This document shows positions 36,601 through 47,192 of a stretch of 64,000 nucleotides of DNA, one piece after another. The notes beneath the pieces were generated by a model, which saw nothing but the letters and a program-made list of their open reading frames with translations, searched no databases and was not told the origin of the DNA. Positions within the stretch are counted from its first letter, which is position 1, and each line of letters begins with the position of its first letter. The DNA comes from Mastigias papua (lineage: Eukaryota > Cnidaria > Scyphozoa > Rhizostomeae > Mastigiidae). The DNA lies in contig OZ025283.1 of the NCBI GenBank assembly GCA_964019165.1, positions 5,546,001 through 5,610,000 of the forward strand, read 5' to 3'. The position numbers and the translations under genes are program-made.

Positions 36601-39600
36601 AAGTCTTCAAATAAATCAAACAAATGCCCCGGCATTTAATTGAATCATTGCAGTAGTTGTGCTTGTGTTTAGGTTTATGTTAAATGCTAGGGGATAGTCA
36701 TGACATTTTGCTCCCCCTGGTATCGTCCTTGTAAGTGTGGTATAGTAGTTCGTAGTATTGTAGTATGTAATTCTGTTTTGTAAGCATTCATATCGAATAT
36801 ATAAAAAAAGAAAAACTTCAGTCTGCAAAATATGACAAAGGCATCCCCGAGGAGCTCCGGGAAGACTGCACATGGTACTTCTAGAGATTTCAATGTAACC
36901 AAAGCCTATTTGATGGTGCCCCAAGAATTTTTTAACAAAAATCTGACGCCAGTTATTTCAGCTCTTCTATACACAATTGAGTACCAATCAAAACTCCAAA
37001 AATCATGTCTCGTATCTTGGCTACTGGATCCCTCTATACCCTATGGACTCTTGACAATGCTTCTGTGATCTCGGTAGGATTGCAATACTCTGCAGAATGA
37101 GGCCAATCTGAGTTATGCTATGCTCAGGGTTGTCACCACTATTTCAGAAAAAAATTCCCTGACTATCCGTGGTACTTTCAGTGAAATGCTATACAGTTTC
37201 CCCTGATTTTCCCTGGTATTCTTATAACCCTCAATTAGAATTTATGATTTCCTTACACAAATATAGGGTTCGGGAGAGATATGACCCTCCTTTGTGCCGT
37301 TCATTAAATTTTGGCTTCATAAAACACAGAACCTGAACTTCTATTCATCAATTTAGGCTGTTAAAGGGCTTGTGTTGAAGAGCTGTGATGCACAAATTTT
37401 CATTTCACCTCACATGTAGAAATACATTTCTTTGGCCCTCACATAAAAATTAATGTTGCTCTTTCTGCTGGGGCTAAACCACAATCCACCTAAAACCTAC
37501 TTTCCCCAAAACAAAACAGATCGCATACTCCCAAAAATCACTGGGAAAAGCAAACATCATTAATAATGAACATGTTTTTCCCACTATAACTTGAATAAAA
37601 CTTATGAGAAAAAGTATTGAAAATCAAAAGAAGCAGAAATTTGTTGAACTTGTAGATCCACTCCAAACCCAGTGTTTGAATGTTTTCCATAAAACTGCGC
37701 CACACGGAGTCTGAGTCATTCAGTAAGAATCTACTACAAATACAAGCGTCTTTGTAAACTTATATTTAAAAGCAAATTATCACTAAAGGAATATCGTTAC
37801 AAATTATAAATAATACAGAAAAGAACCAAAGTTGTCTATTTGAGGAGAGTTTATTGAGAGTGACTCATTTAAAATACTCTGACTTTGTACAGTAATTCGG
37901 TGTTTAATTTCCGTCTCTCCATTAGCAACACGATCTTTTAACAACTAACATCATTTCATCATATCATTTTATCAGAACCACTCGCAATAATCAATGTTGA
38001 AAAATGTATAATTTTAAAGATACCTTTGCCATGGCCTTGTCTATTTGATTCCTCATCTCTTCAGGACTGAAAGAAAAGAATCGATTTGTGAGCTGCAACA
38101 AATCTAAATATCACAACTCCAGTGTAGGGAATCGATCTCAGCCATGACAGAGGAAACACGGGATTAAACCAACAGTATGGAAGCTATTCATGATGACCTA
38201 CTGGGTAGGATGGGTTACAAAACACGTCTTTTCATTAAAAACTGTGTCGAACTTATCAAATTTTATAGGCCTCAAAAACTCAAAATTGAGCTTTCTTAAC
38301 TTTTGAAGAGCTGAGCAATACTTCTTACAAACCACTTTCTTAAAAAAAGTATACATTCCTTCGCATGTTCATAAAACAGCTAGTCGTCGAATAACTCTAT
38401 TTCAAAAAAACCAAAATGATAGCCAAAATCGATAGCCAAAAGGATTGACAACAAAGGAACAATAATGCAAAAAAGTGGAAACTTGCTTTGGTGTTCTAGC
38501 ATACTAAAAATGTGCAAATGTTTACATACAATATCAACATTCTGTAAATTGGGATCCTCTACCAGATGCTATAAAGTATGCAAACTCAACAGCGATATTC
38601 AATACAGGTTAGTGAATGAACAGAATGGCAAATTTTCAATATACAAGATCTGTAGTTAAATGAATAAATGAGATAGTGGCATGCTAAGTTGATTTTTATC
38701 AAAGCATTCCTTCTTTCTCAGCAATGTAAATGGTTGGTCTGAATCAATATTTTCTGAAACTTGTCACTAAATATATACAACAAAATATGGCAATACACCT
38801 CTCAAAAAACTTGGCAGCGTATAACTGGCTTGTTTAGAAAGAACGGTTATGAAAATAATATAACAAAAAGCTGAATCTGACCAAACTTGACCGACAAAAA
38901 AGAATCAAAGATTTAAATCACTAAAAATAATCCTTATAATGTAGCATGAAAGGTTTATTCACTAAAACAAAAACGCAAAAACTACACATCCTACCTCATT
39001 GATTCAAACTCTACAGTGGTCATATTTAATTTGGTTCTGCAATAAACAAATTAAAAGATATAAAAATTAGTAAAACTCTGGGGACGAAATACCGCTCGAT
39101 TAATGAATACAAAACCTGTAATTCTCTAAAACAACAATCCAATCAGGCCTTTTCGTTCGATATGAGCAATTCACTTAGTCCTCGTAAACGCCTTCGTAGA
39201 CATGCCTACGTGGGCGTTTCATCACCATCACAAAAGTGCGGTTTGCATCCAAAGCATCATCAAACTCCCTTAACTTTAATGGAGTTTTCAATACACTGTG
39301 AATCTAACTCCACCGTTTAACGTGTTTGTAGCATACAAACCAACACACTTTTGATGAACAAATGTCTTTCTATGAGAAACAAGGGGGCGGGACGGATCTT
39401 AATTAAAAGCGATAACCGTACAAATGAACTAGTCCAATTCAAAAACGATATCATGGAGAAAGTTAAAGATATTTACTTCAAAAAAGATGCAAAATAACGG
39501 TATCACAGCCCACATGTAAGAGACTTGTGTCGAACTGCCACTTCAGATATTGACGTTGAGCAAGAATCAGAAGAAGTGAAATTGTAATGGCAAGAATCCG

Positions 39601-42600
39601 AAAAACTTTGAACAATAAGCAAAGGGACAATAAAGTTCCTAGTTTTTTTCAAAAAGTCTTTTCCATCCTTAATTATGGTCTGACCAATAAATAATAGATC
39701 CTTGAAACTTTCGGAGGCTGCCCATGAGAACAAGAGAACAAGAGAACAAACTGTTTGGAAAGGCAATCACCCTCCAAAGCCAACTCACACAGGCTGAAAA
39801 AACACTGAAATTAAAGAAAGTAAATCTTCATATCTTTTGCAGCAGCAATGCCACTGAATATCCAGTTATCAAAAGAAGACTTATTGTTCATAATATGAAA
39901 GTGTTAAATCTTCTAATTCATATGAACTTAGAAAACTTCTTATGAGAAAACCGAAAATCAGATACTCTCAGGTGCCTAATAAATGGAGTGTCAGAAAAAA
40001 TGGGTGGCTGGAAATTTTCTAAAAGCTATAATACACAGGGAGTCAAAATAAATGGTGGTGAAAATTTGAAAAACAAGTAAAGAAACTGTATAACACATAG
40101 ATTATGTAATTTTCAACATACTTTAAAAGCTAATAATTTTACAAATCACCAGGTAAATCAAATTTGCTCAAACATTGTAAACACAACTCATAATTTAAAA
40201 CAGATAAAAGTTTATAGATAAGAAATGTAAAAACTAATAAATGCAGGGTCCCAATAAACTCCAGAGAGTAAGAAAAATTGATAAATTAACAAGCATCATC
40301 CCTACTTACTAGGCATCTGAAAGCATGTACAAACTACATATCAGATAGAGAAAATACAGTAAGATCTCACACCTAATGGATGTTGCTTTAAGCATATCTC
40401 TCCAAATAAGGACATGCATATCAAAAGTTACAATAAATGTGAATTTAAATGTTAATTAGCAGTAGAAACAAGAAAACAAACCTCAGCTGTTCAACCATAT
40501 ATCTGTTTTTGTCTGATTTACAAAAACTTGTTTTCTCTTCAAAAGAATTTGTCTTTGTATCCTTTTGCTAACAAATAAATAATAGAAACACTATATAATA
40601 ATCAAGAAATCAATAAAACAATGAGTCTAATATTGCAGTTTATAAAGGGAGAGAACAATCTGTATAAAAACTCCCAGGCCTGTTTGTAGCAACACCTGAA
40701 TTAAACAGATGAACTCCTTTGTCAGTGCTAATCATGAAATCCCTATTCTGCATTGTATTTCAAATTCCATAATCAATTATCTCATGAATGTCCCAAAATT
40801 TTATTAGATACATACTATAACAAGGTTTTTTCATTTGAAGCAGGTGATTATCCTTGCCAATGCTTTCAAAGCAGCCCAGGCAGCCACTTCTGGTGGGCAG
40901 TGTAAGAACTGTTGACAATTTTACCATGAAAAGGCCTGGCTAAATCAAAGTTAAATACAATGTACCTGAAGGACAAACTACAAGATGCTTCTTAGAATAT
41001 CCAAGTCTGCATAACTTTTGGTAGGCAAAATGCTCTATTTGATTAATATACTGATAACAACAAATTTGGATAAATCTAGGATGAATCTAAAATATACCTT
41101 TGCAGCATATTTCTCCAACTCATCCAGAAACATTTTAAGTTGTTCTGCAAGATTTTTCTGTCTCTCTTTTTGAGATGAAATTCTCTTATCATAGCTGTCA
41201 TAAGCCTTGAATAATAAAAAAAATTTCCTAAGCAACTGACTTGCTCTTCGAAAATAAACAATTAGCAGAATATCTTGTACATGACACTAACTTAAAAATG
41301 GATTTCAACAGAGAGGCATCCTAACAAATGTGATAAAATATATACATAAACAGTTTGGATAAAAGATTTTTCAGCATACCATATGGGTGGCACATGAAAG
41401 GCATTTCACTTTACTACCATCTGGTCCAACTTCCTCAGGGCATCCAATGAATGCAAAATCTTCAAGTTCTTTTAGCAATTGCTGAAATAAGCAGTAAAAA
41501 GGATCTACATGAAACCACAAAGACAATATTTTCCAAAAATACCAAAGCAGTCATTCACTTGAGATACCTGCTTCCATAAAGATGTTACAAATGGTGAAAT
41601 GCAAAGTTCCCACACAGAAATTGACAAAAGCACTAAAATCATGTAACATGGGATATTCTGACAACCAAATGCCTAAATACCATAATCAATAAATCACAAG
41701 AAAATTATAAAAACCTCTTGATCTGCTTTTGGAGCAGATACAATCTGCTTCAACCTGAACTGGACCTTAGGGTAAGAATGACACTCAAAATTAGCACTAT
41801 GACAAATGAATCAACTTTAACAAGTAAAAATGTGAAAAATGCTATAGGTTTAAGAAACAAAAGAATCTATTTGTTTGCTATAAGGCTACAACTAACAATC
41901 ATTTCAAATTTTTGATTATACAACAGAAAGATAAAGATGAGAAGTACATGAAGGCCAAATGAACACTAATACAATAAGGAGCAGCGTCTCTTTCTTTCTT
42001 GTCAAATTGACCACATTTTCCATTATCTCTTACAAGGGCAACCAAAGAGAAAATGTTTATAAAAGGATCAAAAACAAAACAATAAAAATAAAGGATATCA
42101 AAGTTTAAATAAATTCACCTGTGCAAAGTGAGATGTCAATGCCATTAAAGATGCATTAAGACTCTCTTGTTCTTTCTCTAGTTCCACCAAATGTTTTTGC
42201 TCATCTTTGTCACTAAAATGAAGAATTATAATAAACTTCATGAAAAAATGTACATCAAGTTGACAAACAAGAAACCCATTTCAAATTTTTATATCAAAAC
42301 CTACTTTATGAGCAGGACACAACAGAGTAGCACTGAACATATCTATCATTCAAACAATTTCTAACTCTAAACAGTGCTAATTCTTAGTTGTGTAGAGTTA
42401 ATATTGCACTAAAGTTTGTACACTGGCAGAGTCAAATCAAATCATTGAGGAAATTACACACTTCATAGTTTTCAATGCAGTTCAGAAGCAGCCTTATTTT
42501 ACTACAAACAGATGGACTAATGAGCTATGGCAGTAGTAATGGTAAAACACAGCTTTGGTTTGATTCTAGCAGGGCCCCATTCACTAGTTTGATTCAATGA

Positions 42601-44303
42601 CAACCCCAGACAGACTATAATGCATAAAAATCACACCCATTGAAAGAGGATCTGCTCTACTATGAGGTGATAAAAAGTACTGTATACTAGCTATTGACCA
42701 AACACAGTGGGTATCAAGGTCAAATATGAATGACCATATGAAAAACTAATATAGGTTTTGTCAAACAAACTTTTGGCAAAAAATTAGCTGTGTTGTACTA
42801 ATTCCACCCAGAAAATGAGGAGGGTTCCTAGTCCCTCCTAAAAAATTAGAATAGAAATAACCCCTCTTCTACAAAACTAGTAATATATAAAGTACATGTC
42901 AACTGCTCTGATCATCAGTGTCAAGTTCCCCAGTAGATTCTGGGAGAAATTTCACATACAGTCTGCAGAGTAATATGATGAAATTTTCCCATTTTTCCAG
43001 AAGAAGAAAGGCAAGACATGGTTCTTACAAGAAATAACTTCCAGCACATCATTGGTCAATATAATCAGCAGAATGCACACCTAAGCCAATAAAAATATTC
43101 TACACAAAACTAGTAGTTGGCAAATAGACTGTTGCCATAATTTATCTATGTAGTCAAATTGATTCATCATCACAACTATAAGAAACATGGCTGGGCATTT
43201 AAATGTTGGGCAATGACCTACAATAGTACCAACTACATTTGAATATAGGGAAAAGAGCATAATATATGGTGGAAGCTGGTTTCTGGATTGGAAAGAAGTG
43301 CTACAGACAACCTAATGAGAGGGCATGTTCAGATATCAATGACAAGAGTCCAAAACATAAACAATTTATTGCTATCACCCAAAAAGCACATGGAATACAG
43401 AAGTGCATTCTTGATCTCCTGATACTGCAGGTTATATTTACATCCAAAACAATTGATTTGCATATGAGTATTGTACCAGTAAGGGTTGCTGGTAGAAATT
43501 CTGCTGCCTAGCATCAACTGACTGCCATTTTTGAAAGATGGTAAAAATCAAATTATATCAATAAAAACTCATTATAATACTCCCCAGTAAATAAAAGAGG
43601 TCCTTCTCTATAGGGAAAAATAAAACAAGAATCAATGAACCGCAGCTTCCGTGCAACACGGTGTCATGCTTCAACAAATATGTATGTTTGAAAATTAACC
43701 ACTACAATTCAGATGTATCCCTACCAAAGATTAAAGTTGACTGATATATCATGGCAAAGCTCATGAGTACCAACAAATCCCTATATGCTTCATAGAAAAA
43801 GGATGATGCAGAAAAATATCATGTACTGGAACCTCAAAAAGACTTCACTTTCAGAACATCCCACGCATGATCAGCTTCAATGCTACTACTCAATGAGCCT
43901 GTATGCGGAAAACACAGTGAACTCATTGTCAAGACGGTACTTTAACAATAACTGCATTACAACATTACTTCAGAACTTGAAGTTGGTACTAGCTATTTCA
44001 CTTCCCACCATTATTGATTCCTTTCTAGGCAGTAGTGGATAATAACACTATTGCCCTTAGCCCGACAGGCATTGGGAGTCCATGGATTTATCTAGGCTAT
44101 AGACTATGACGACAATGAACTTCACATCTGGCATACCTTTGTTCGCTCTCTCTGAAACTGGCAAAACTTTCCTCCGTTGAAGCAGCACCCAACGGTGGCC
44201 ATCTTTCAACTTGTGGTGGATTTGAATGGTAATGTTTCAAATCACCTCTCTGGTTGTCCTGAAATTCGAAAGCCTCATCAAACATGAGCCTATCCAATTC
44301 CAT
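27520..44303 (-). CDS. RUNDC1: RUN domain-containing protein 1 orthologue, 20 exons, complete
   Basis: The joined reading frame is about 661 residues (human RUNDC1 is about 613) and matches it, from memory, from end to end. Landmarks are ERWPPLGAA near the start, ALTSHFAQ/VQFRLKQIV, QLLKELEDFAFIGCP, coiled-coil exons, MRNQIDKAMAK/VVNPGKAK, EQLISQLSSQIRDMEDF, SQFGC, and a C-terminal RUN domain (about residues 460-661) with LRDLLQHGL, HAWELF, KLSESFAM, RALVCAGLN and ERWSFLART. Exons run from 44303 down to 27520, all with GT-AG borders and matching phases. The protein is expected to be a cytosolic coiled-coil adaptor; human RUNDC1 has been linked to p53 control, but nothing here bears on that. 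The ATG at 44303 is the first Met of an open exon. There are no stops or frameshifts. The acceptor of exon 12 is ambiguous by 6 bases. Confidence 0.93.
27910..28286. mobile_element. TA-flanked MITE, copy 2 (RUNDC1 intron 19)
   Basis: Flanked by TA on both sides, with terminal repeats CTCTTGGGTACCTAATAGA and TCTATTAGGCATCCAGGAG. The interior has GGAATAAACGGGGGGGGGG blocks as in copy 1 read on the other strand. Confidence 0.82.
28436..28628 (-). CDS. RUNDC1: RUNDC1 exon 19
   Basis: The exon reads SLLTAMHKIKTSHEP, then ALVCAGLNRQRLLLWVRLVI and HYERWSFLART. This is the best-conserved part of the RUN domain and settles the family assignment. Confidence 0.95.
28792..28912. repeat. (TATAA)n microsatellite
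   Basis: About 24 copies of a five-base unit (ATAAT/TATAA), broken once at 28844-28850. It lies in RUNDC1 intron 18 and gives a false open frame rich in Ile, Leu and Tyr. Confidence 0.95.
28962..29051 (-). CDS. RUNDC1: RUNDC1 exon 18
   Basis: The exon reads PNVKLSESFAMDLGGTQETP, matching PARKLSQSFALxxTGGTxxTP. A (TATAA)n microsatellite lies in the next intron. Confidence 0.93.
29354..29470 (-). CDS. RUNDC1: RUNDC1 exon 17
   Basis: The exon reads TKTLLGCISDRSRKQRSMHA and WELFSSFYEMK, matching the MHPWELFVKYY block of the RUN domain. Confidence 0.92.
30823..30915 (-). CDS. RUNDC1: RUNDC1 exon 16 (start of RUN domain)
   Basis: The exon reads LEVSLKGELLKVIRTEFAPS and LRDLLQHGLCR, the first helices of the RUN domain, matching LxxAVRDLLAHGL. 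Confidence 0.93.
31506..31740 (-). CDS. RUNDC1: RUNDC1 exon 15
   Basis: The exon reads TALCTLKSSVDKILDLHNEI, then a Ser/Arg-rich stretch with RHSSGSHAPRSRSPSIMSL. The helix matches the RLEVSVDRVKQL block. The S-R-S-P run is longer than I expect for this family and could be phosphorylated. Confidence 0.88.
32060..32140 (-). CDS. RUNDC1: RUNDC1 exon 14
   Basis: The exon reads SQFGCSAKTFEEHMMRKAAA and TAASAGF. SQFGC is identical to vertebrate RUNDC1. The donor is ca|gtacgt. Confidence 0.92.
32407..32509. repeat. Hairpin-forming palindrome in RUNDC1 intron 13
   Basis: The left arm TTCACTATAGCCCGAAAA...ACACTCTTTTAGCA (32407-32444) pairs with TGCTAAAAGAGTGT...TTTTCGGGCTATAGTGAA (32471-32509), leaving a 26-base loop. 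A 12-base direct repeat, AAATGCAGAAGT, lies at 32370 and 32508. It looks like a tiny MITE. Confidence 0.75.
32738..32805 (-). CDS. RUNDC1: RUNDC1 exon 13
   Basis: The exon reads RLHETSIAIMKKALAFLQMF, matching the RETGLHLMRRALAVLQIF helix of the vertebrate protein. The acceptor is a run of T followed by ag. Confidence 0.92.
33265..33417 (-). CDS. RUNDC1: RUNDC1 exon 12 (linker)
   Basis: The exon is Ser/Thr/Lys-rich: TYAEDKEDKPAVTIHSASPS, then NGSGIPAPHTRILEMSAEKR. It is the disordered linker. Two acceptors 6 bases apart (tag|gtt and aag|aca) both keep the frame; the outer one is used for these coordinates. Confidence 0.8.
33719..33774 (-). CDS. RUNDC1: RUNDC1 exon 11
   Basis: The exon reads NGQFSSDIDVAEKSSDKI and belongs to the poorly conserved linker. 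Only phase (2 bases in, phase 0 out), the tttttatag acceptor and the gtgagc donor support it. Confidence 0.7.
35474..35540 (-). CDS. RUNDC1: RUNDC1 exon 10
   Basis: The exon reads EQLISQLSSQIRDMEDFVCF, matching the EQLxxQLKTQIRDLEMFINF coil. Acceptor gattttag, donor g|gtatga. A longer antisense-frame ORF overlaps it and is not coding. Confidence 0.92.
35656..35679 (-). CDS. RUNDC1: RUNDC1 micro-exon 9 (24 bp)
   Basis: An eight-codon exon, VVNPGKAK, between tttgcag and gtaacc. It matches the conserved IVNPARVK segment exactly where expected, and both flanking exons are in phase 0. Confidence 0.9.
35864..36108 (+). repeat. tRNA-derived SINE, copy 2 (RUNDC1 intron 8)
   Basis: Starts TGGGCGAATGGCCAGGTGG and has GATGGTTTGAGCCGAG, a diverged tRNA-like head. 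The body, through CCCAGCAGTAAATGGGTACC and CTAACAGGCACTCC, ends ACGTACGGAATCGTA. It is co-linear with copy 1 over its length. Confidence 0.75.
38024..38066 (-). CDS. RUNDC1: RUNDC1 exon 8 (43 bp)
   Basis: A short exon reading PEEMRNQIDKAMAK, aligned with the TEELRQRVDAAVAQ block of vertebrate RUNDC1. The acceptor is ctttcag and the donor gtatct. Confidence 0.9.
38995..39036 (-). CDS. RUNDC1: RUNDC1 exon 7 (42 bp)
   Basis: A short exon reading TKLNMTTVEFESM between a tttattgcag acceptor and a gtagga donor. Its phase fits both neighbours; it corresponds to the LDMNL segment of the vertebrate protein. Confidence 0.78.
39965..40323. mobile_element. Related MITE, copy 3, degraded (RUNDC1 intron 6)
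   Basis: Ends are CTCTCAGGTGCCTAATAA and TTACTAGGCATCTGAAAG, imperfect complements, preceded by TA on the left. Interior has TCAAAATAAATGGTGG and CAATAAACTCC pieces corresponding to the G-rich blocks, now mutated. Confidence 0.65.
40482..40567 (-). CDS. RUNDC1: RUNDC1 exon 6
   Basis: The exon reads QKDTKTNSFEEKTSF, then DKNRYMVEQLR. Similarity is weaker here, but phase (0 to 2) and position fit the loop between two coils. Confidence 0.78.
41098..41205 (-). CDS. RUNDC1: RUNDC1 exon 5
   Basis: The exon reads SSQKERQKNLAEQLKMFLDE and LEKYAAK, a coiled-coil heptad stretch matching QREKQKELILQLKxxLDDLE of the vertebrate protein. Confidence 0.92.
41380..41481 (-). CDS. RUNDC1: RUNDC1 exon 4
   Basis: The exon reads QLLKELEDFAFIGCPEEVG and then KCLSCATHM. 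LLxELEDFAFxGCP is a diagnostic RUNDC1 block. C-x-x-C after it is an added cysteine pair of unknown meaning. Confidence 0.93.
41715..41765 (-). CDS. RUNDC1: RUNDC1 exon 3 (51 bp)
   Basis: This small in-frame exon reads VQFRLKQIVSAPKADQE, matching the VQFRLRQVV segment of human RUNDC1. It is bounded by ctaag and gtttt. Confidence 0.9.
42119..42212 (-). CDS. RUNDC1: RUNDC1 exon 2
   Basis: The exon reads HLVELEKEQESLNASLMALT and SHFAQ, the start of the coiled coil, matching the LxALSSHFAQ segment of the vertebrate protein. It ends in phase 0. Confidence 0.93.
44137..44303 (-). CDS. RUNDC1: RUNDC1 exon 1 (start codon)
   Basis: The exon starts ATG at 44303 and reads MELDRLMFDEAFEF, then VERWPPLGAASTEESFASF. 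The ERWxPxGA box is shared with vertebrate RUNDC1. The donor is ag|gtatgc. I see no clear core promoter upstream. Confidence 0.85.
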
Positions 44304-45829
44304 AACTCTGGCTGACAGCTTCGTCAGATTCAGAGAGGTAGAAACCCTTGGACTACACTATGCCTTCCAGCAGGCCATCTCTGCCTACTTTCGATCAGTA
44401 CTTTTTTGCGGTATCTCTATCACTTCCATATTCCGCTTGCCACCAATTTTCCTCCCCAACCATCTGTCGTTTCCCGTGAGACCAGCTAACAATTCAACTC
44501 ATTTGCTCCTCCTTCGCATCTTTATGAGTCAGCTATTTATGAGAGAAGCTACTGAGAATAATATAACAAGATTCTGTTTAACTCCTCTCTTATAAGAGAA
44601 TAGGCTCACTAGTTTGTATTTGGGGGGGGGGGGGGGGGGAGCTTGTAGCTTGGCTAAGTAATGTGGGTCCGATACGGTAGAAGATTTGCTAAACTTCACC
44701 TTCTAGAACGGGCTGGACTAAAATTTCCGACTGGATAGCATAGTGATCAAGCAGACATTCAGGAAAAATCTACAATGGAAATTCATGTAGGGATGAAAAG
44801 CAAACATATTGGAAAAAGAATGAGAGTTAGCCCCCCTCCAGCCCCTAGTGGCACCATGTCTGTTTTGGTAGCTCTCTGGATGTAACAATTCTACTTTTAT
44901 ATGATAACTCAAGCATATCGATATGTAGGTATATTATACGTAGCTTAAATGCCATCAAGTTTTTTTGAAGCTTCATTCCATGAATATGATGGTAATTTCT
45001 ACAAAAAAACAAATCTCACAGAGAAGTAATTTAAATCTGGTTGGCTTTATAAAAAAGATTTATGGCAGTTTTATTACTGTACTTATTGGCATGCTCCGCA
45101 GAAGATTGTACAATATAAGGGGGCTTCAGAAAAATCTATCATTATCATCATTGAAAATAGCACATTGTACACGCCATACCAGTATAACAGAGCAATGGGG
45201 AACAAGGATATCACTAGTTTAGTAACTCCTGATTACACACTACAACCTATTGAGAGAGCTCCTCCTTTAAGTAATTCCTATATACAATTTATTTCCCTTG
45301 TATTTGTATTGTGAATTAATTTTTCTGTAACATTATTATGTCTGTAAGTAGGTCTCGTTACTTATTTGTATGGCTAGTTTCGTTATATGGTTATAAATTG
45401 TATGTAGAGAATTTAAAAATATATGAACTGAACTGAACTGGTTTGTTTCTCATACAAAATAAGCAATAAGTCATTCGCCTAACTTTGGTACACAACTTAG
45501 AAATGATGAAACTGAAATGATGATTGTCGATACCAAGTTTATTTCACATTTTGAGAAACGAGGCTGACAAAGAGCCAAATATCCCAAGGCAACTGATACA
45601 GAAATCAATAAATTCTGTCTTATTAATGTTTTCGTTCAGATCTGCTAAAACGGGACGATAGATCTCGATGAACATTATTGCTCATATTTGTTTCGAAGCC
45701 CACATTTAATTTATGATACATAAAGTATCGTCAGGTGAAGAAAGAATGATATCGCATGGAAGTTCATCGCTAGAAACGATGCAACGAGAGCAATAGCAGG
45801 GAGATGAACATACAGCTTAAAAGACTTAA
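44304..45829. other. Region upstream of RUNDC1
   Basis: It holds the presumed RUNDC1 promoter (no clear TATA or initiator seen), an 18-G run at 44622-44639, coding-like debris around 44970-45240 and an (AACTG)n tail at 45426-45440. The last two together resemble the 3' end of a non-LTR retroelement copy. Confidence 0.45.
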
Positions 45830-45853
45830 AGGAACGTGTGTTGGTGGGTCCTT

Positions 45854-46353
45854 AAACATTGTAGCTTAGGCCATTTCATACTCAATGCCGATTTTCTTCT
45901 TTTGTCATTCATTCGCATTCCCAATATCGCACACCTTGGACATCGCCATATATCACGTCTCGGTCACCATTATAGGAACGTGTGTTGGTGGGTCCTATAG
46001 ACTGCTGTATTCGATCAGTGACATCCTTCGTTGATCCGTTGTTGGCGAGTATCAGATTTAGCGTGCTGAGAACACGGGGGTAGAGAGAGGAGACGATGTT
46101 GTTGACTGTACACTGACTCTAGTCTGCCTCCGTGTTCTCAGCACGTTAAATCTGATACCCGTCAACAACGGATCAACGAAGGATGTCACTGATCGAATAC
46201 AGCAGTCTATTGGACTCACCAACGCACGCTCCTATAATGGTGACCGAGACGTGACGTATGGCGATGTCCAAGGTGTGTTATATTGGTAATGCAAATGAAT
46301 GAGAAAAGAAGAAAATCGGCATTGAGTATGAAATGGCCTAAGTTACAATGTTT
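45854..46353. repeat. Outer palindrome enclosing foldback copy 1
   Basis: The inverted match continues outside the element: 45854 (AAACATTGTAGCTTAGGCC) to 45973 pairs with 46234-46353, passing through ACCATTATAGG/CCTATAATGGT. The whole 500-base segment is a near-perfect palindrome. A third terminus (AGGAACGTGTGTTGGTGGG) lies alone at 45830, next to the outer arm. Confidence 0.8.
45974..46233. mobile_element. Foldback (palindromic) element, copy 1
   Basis: The left arm starts AGGAACGTGTGTTGGTG and the right arm ends CACCAACGCACGCTCCT. The arms, about 105 bases each, match along almost their whole length (for example GATCAGTGACATCCTTCGTT against its complement) around a loop of about 50 bases at 46079-46128. 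There is no coding sequence. It is likely a non-autonomous foldback or MITE-type element. Confidence 0.85.
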
Positions 46354-46928
46354 ACGTTTCACTACAAGAGCCCTCCCCTTAGAATGCAAGCGGATGATAA
46401 GCATTCGATCCGTAAGGGAGAAAGCAGTGTAGGATTGTAAACATTGTAGGAAGAATGAGGTGACGAGAATAGCGTTAGTGTCCCTAGTTGTGTTAATGAT
46501 TGTGATTACATAAAAACGTATTGAATATAATAGATACGAATTGAAATACAGAAATATAGTAACATGAAATACACGAAAATAAAGCGAAGTAAATGTCCAA
46601 CGTACTGCAAACTAAAGTCCAAAGAAGTCACGGTGACTCTTGCGAAGTTGTCAAGGTTTTGTGAATTGGATGACCAACAACCAGAATGTCGGCGTTCAAC
46701 GATTGCATGATTTGCGAGGTTTATGAGTAGGATGACCAGGAACCTGAGTATCGGCGTTCAACTGTTGTGTGCTTGCGAGGTTTTGTGCGTATGATCAACC
46801 AGGAACCTGACTTGCTGTGTTGCGGCACTGCGGTGAGTCGAGTGCAATTGATGGTTGTTGGTTGCTTGCTTGTCTTGATGAAACTGGATCAACGAAGGAT
46901 TCTCTGGTCACGTCTTGGTCACTATTAT

Positions 46929-47192
46929 AGGAACGTGTGTTGGTGCTTCCTATAAGCTGCAAATGTTCGTTCAGTGATATCCTTCGTTGACCAGTTGTAA
47001 GCGCGTATCATTATTTAACGTGCAGAGAACACGGAGTCAGAGTAGAATCTGAGTACACTCAACATCACCGTCCCCTCTCTCTGCTTCCATGTTCTCTGCT
47101 CGTTAAATAATGATACGCGCTTACAACTGGTCAGCGAAGGATGTCACTGAACGAACATTTGCAGCTTATAGGACACACCAACACACGCTCCT
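46929..47192. mobile_element. Foldback element, copy 2, loop in the opposite orientation
   Basis: It has the same ends as copy 1 (AGGAACGTGTGTTGGTG ... GTGTTGGTGTGTCCTAT on the complement) and arms carrying CCTTCGTTGACCAGTTG. The loop (about 47035-47090) matches the reverse complement of the loop of copy 1, including CCCCTCTCTCTG. The left flank shares the GGTCAC...CACTATTATAGG sequence seen beside copy 1. Confidence 0.82.

Noticed and set aside
44284..44595. 103-codon plus-strand open frame overlapping the RUNDC1 start
   Set aside because: It is antisense to exon 1 and the likely promoter; composition is not protein-like beyond that.
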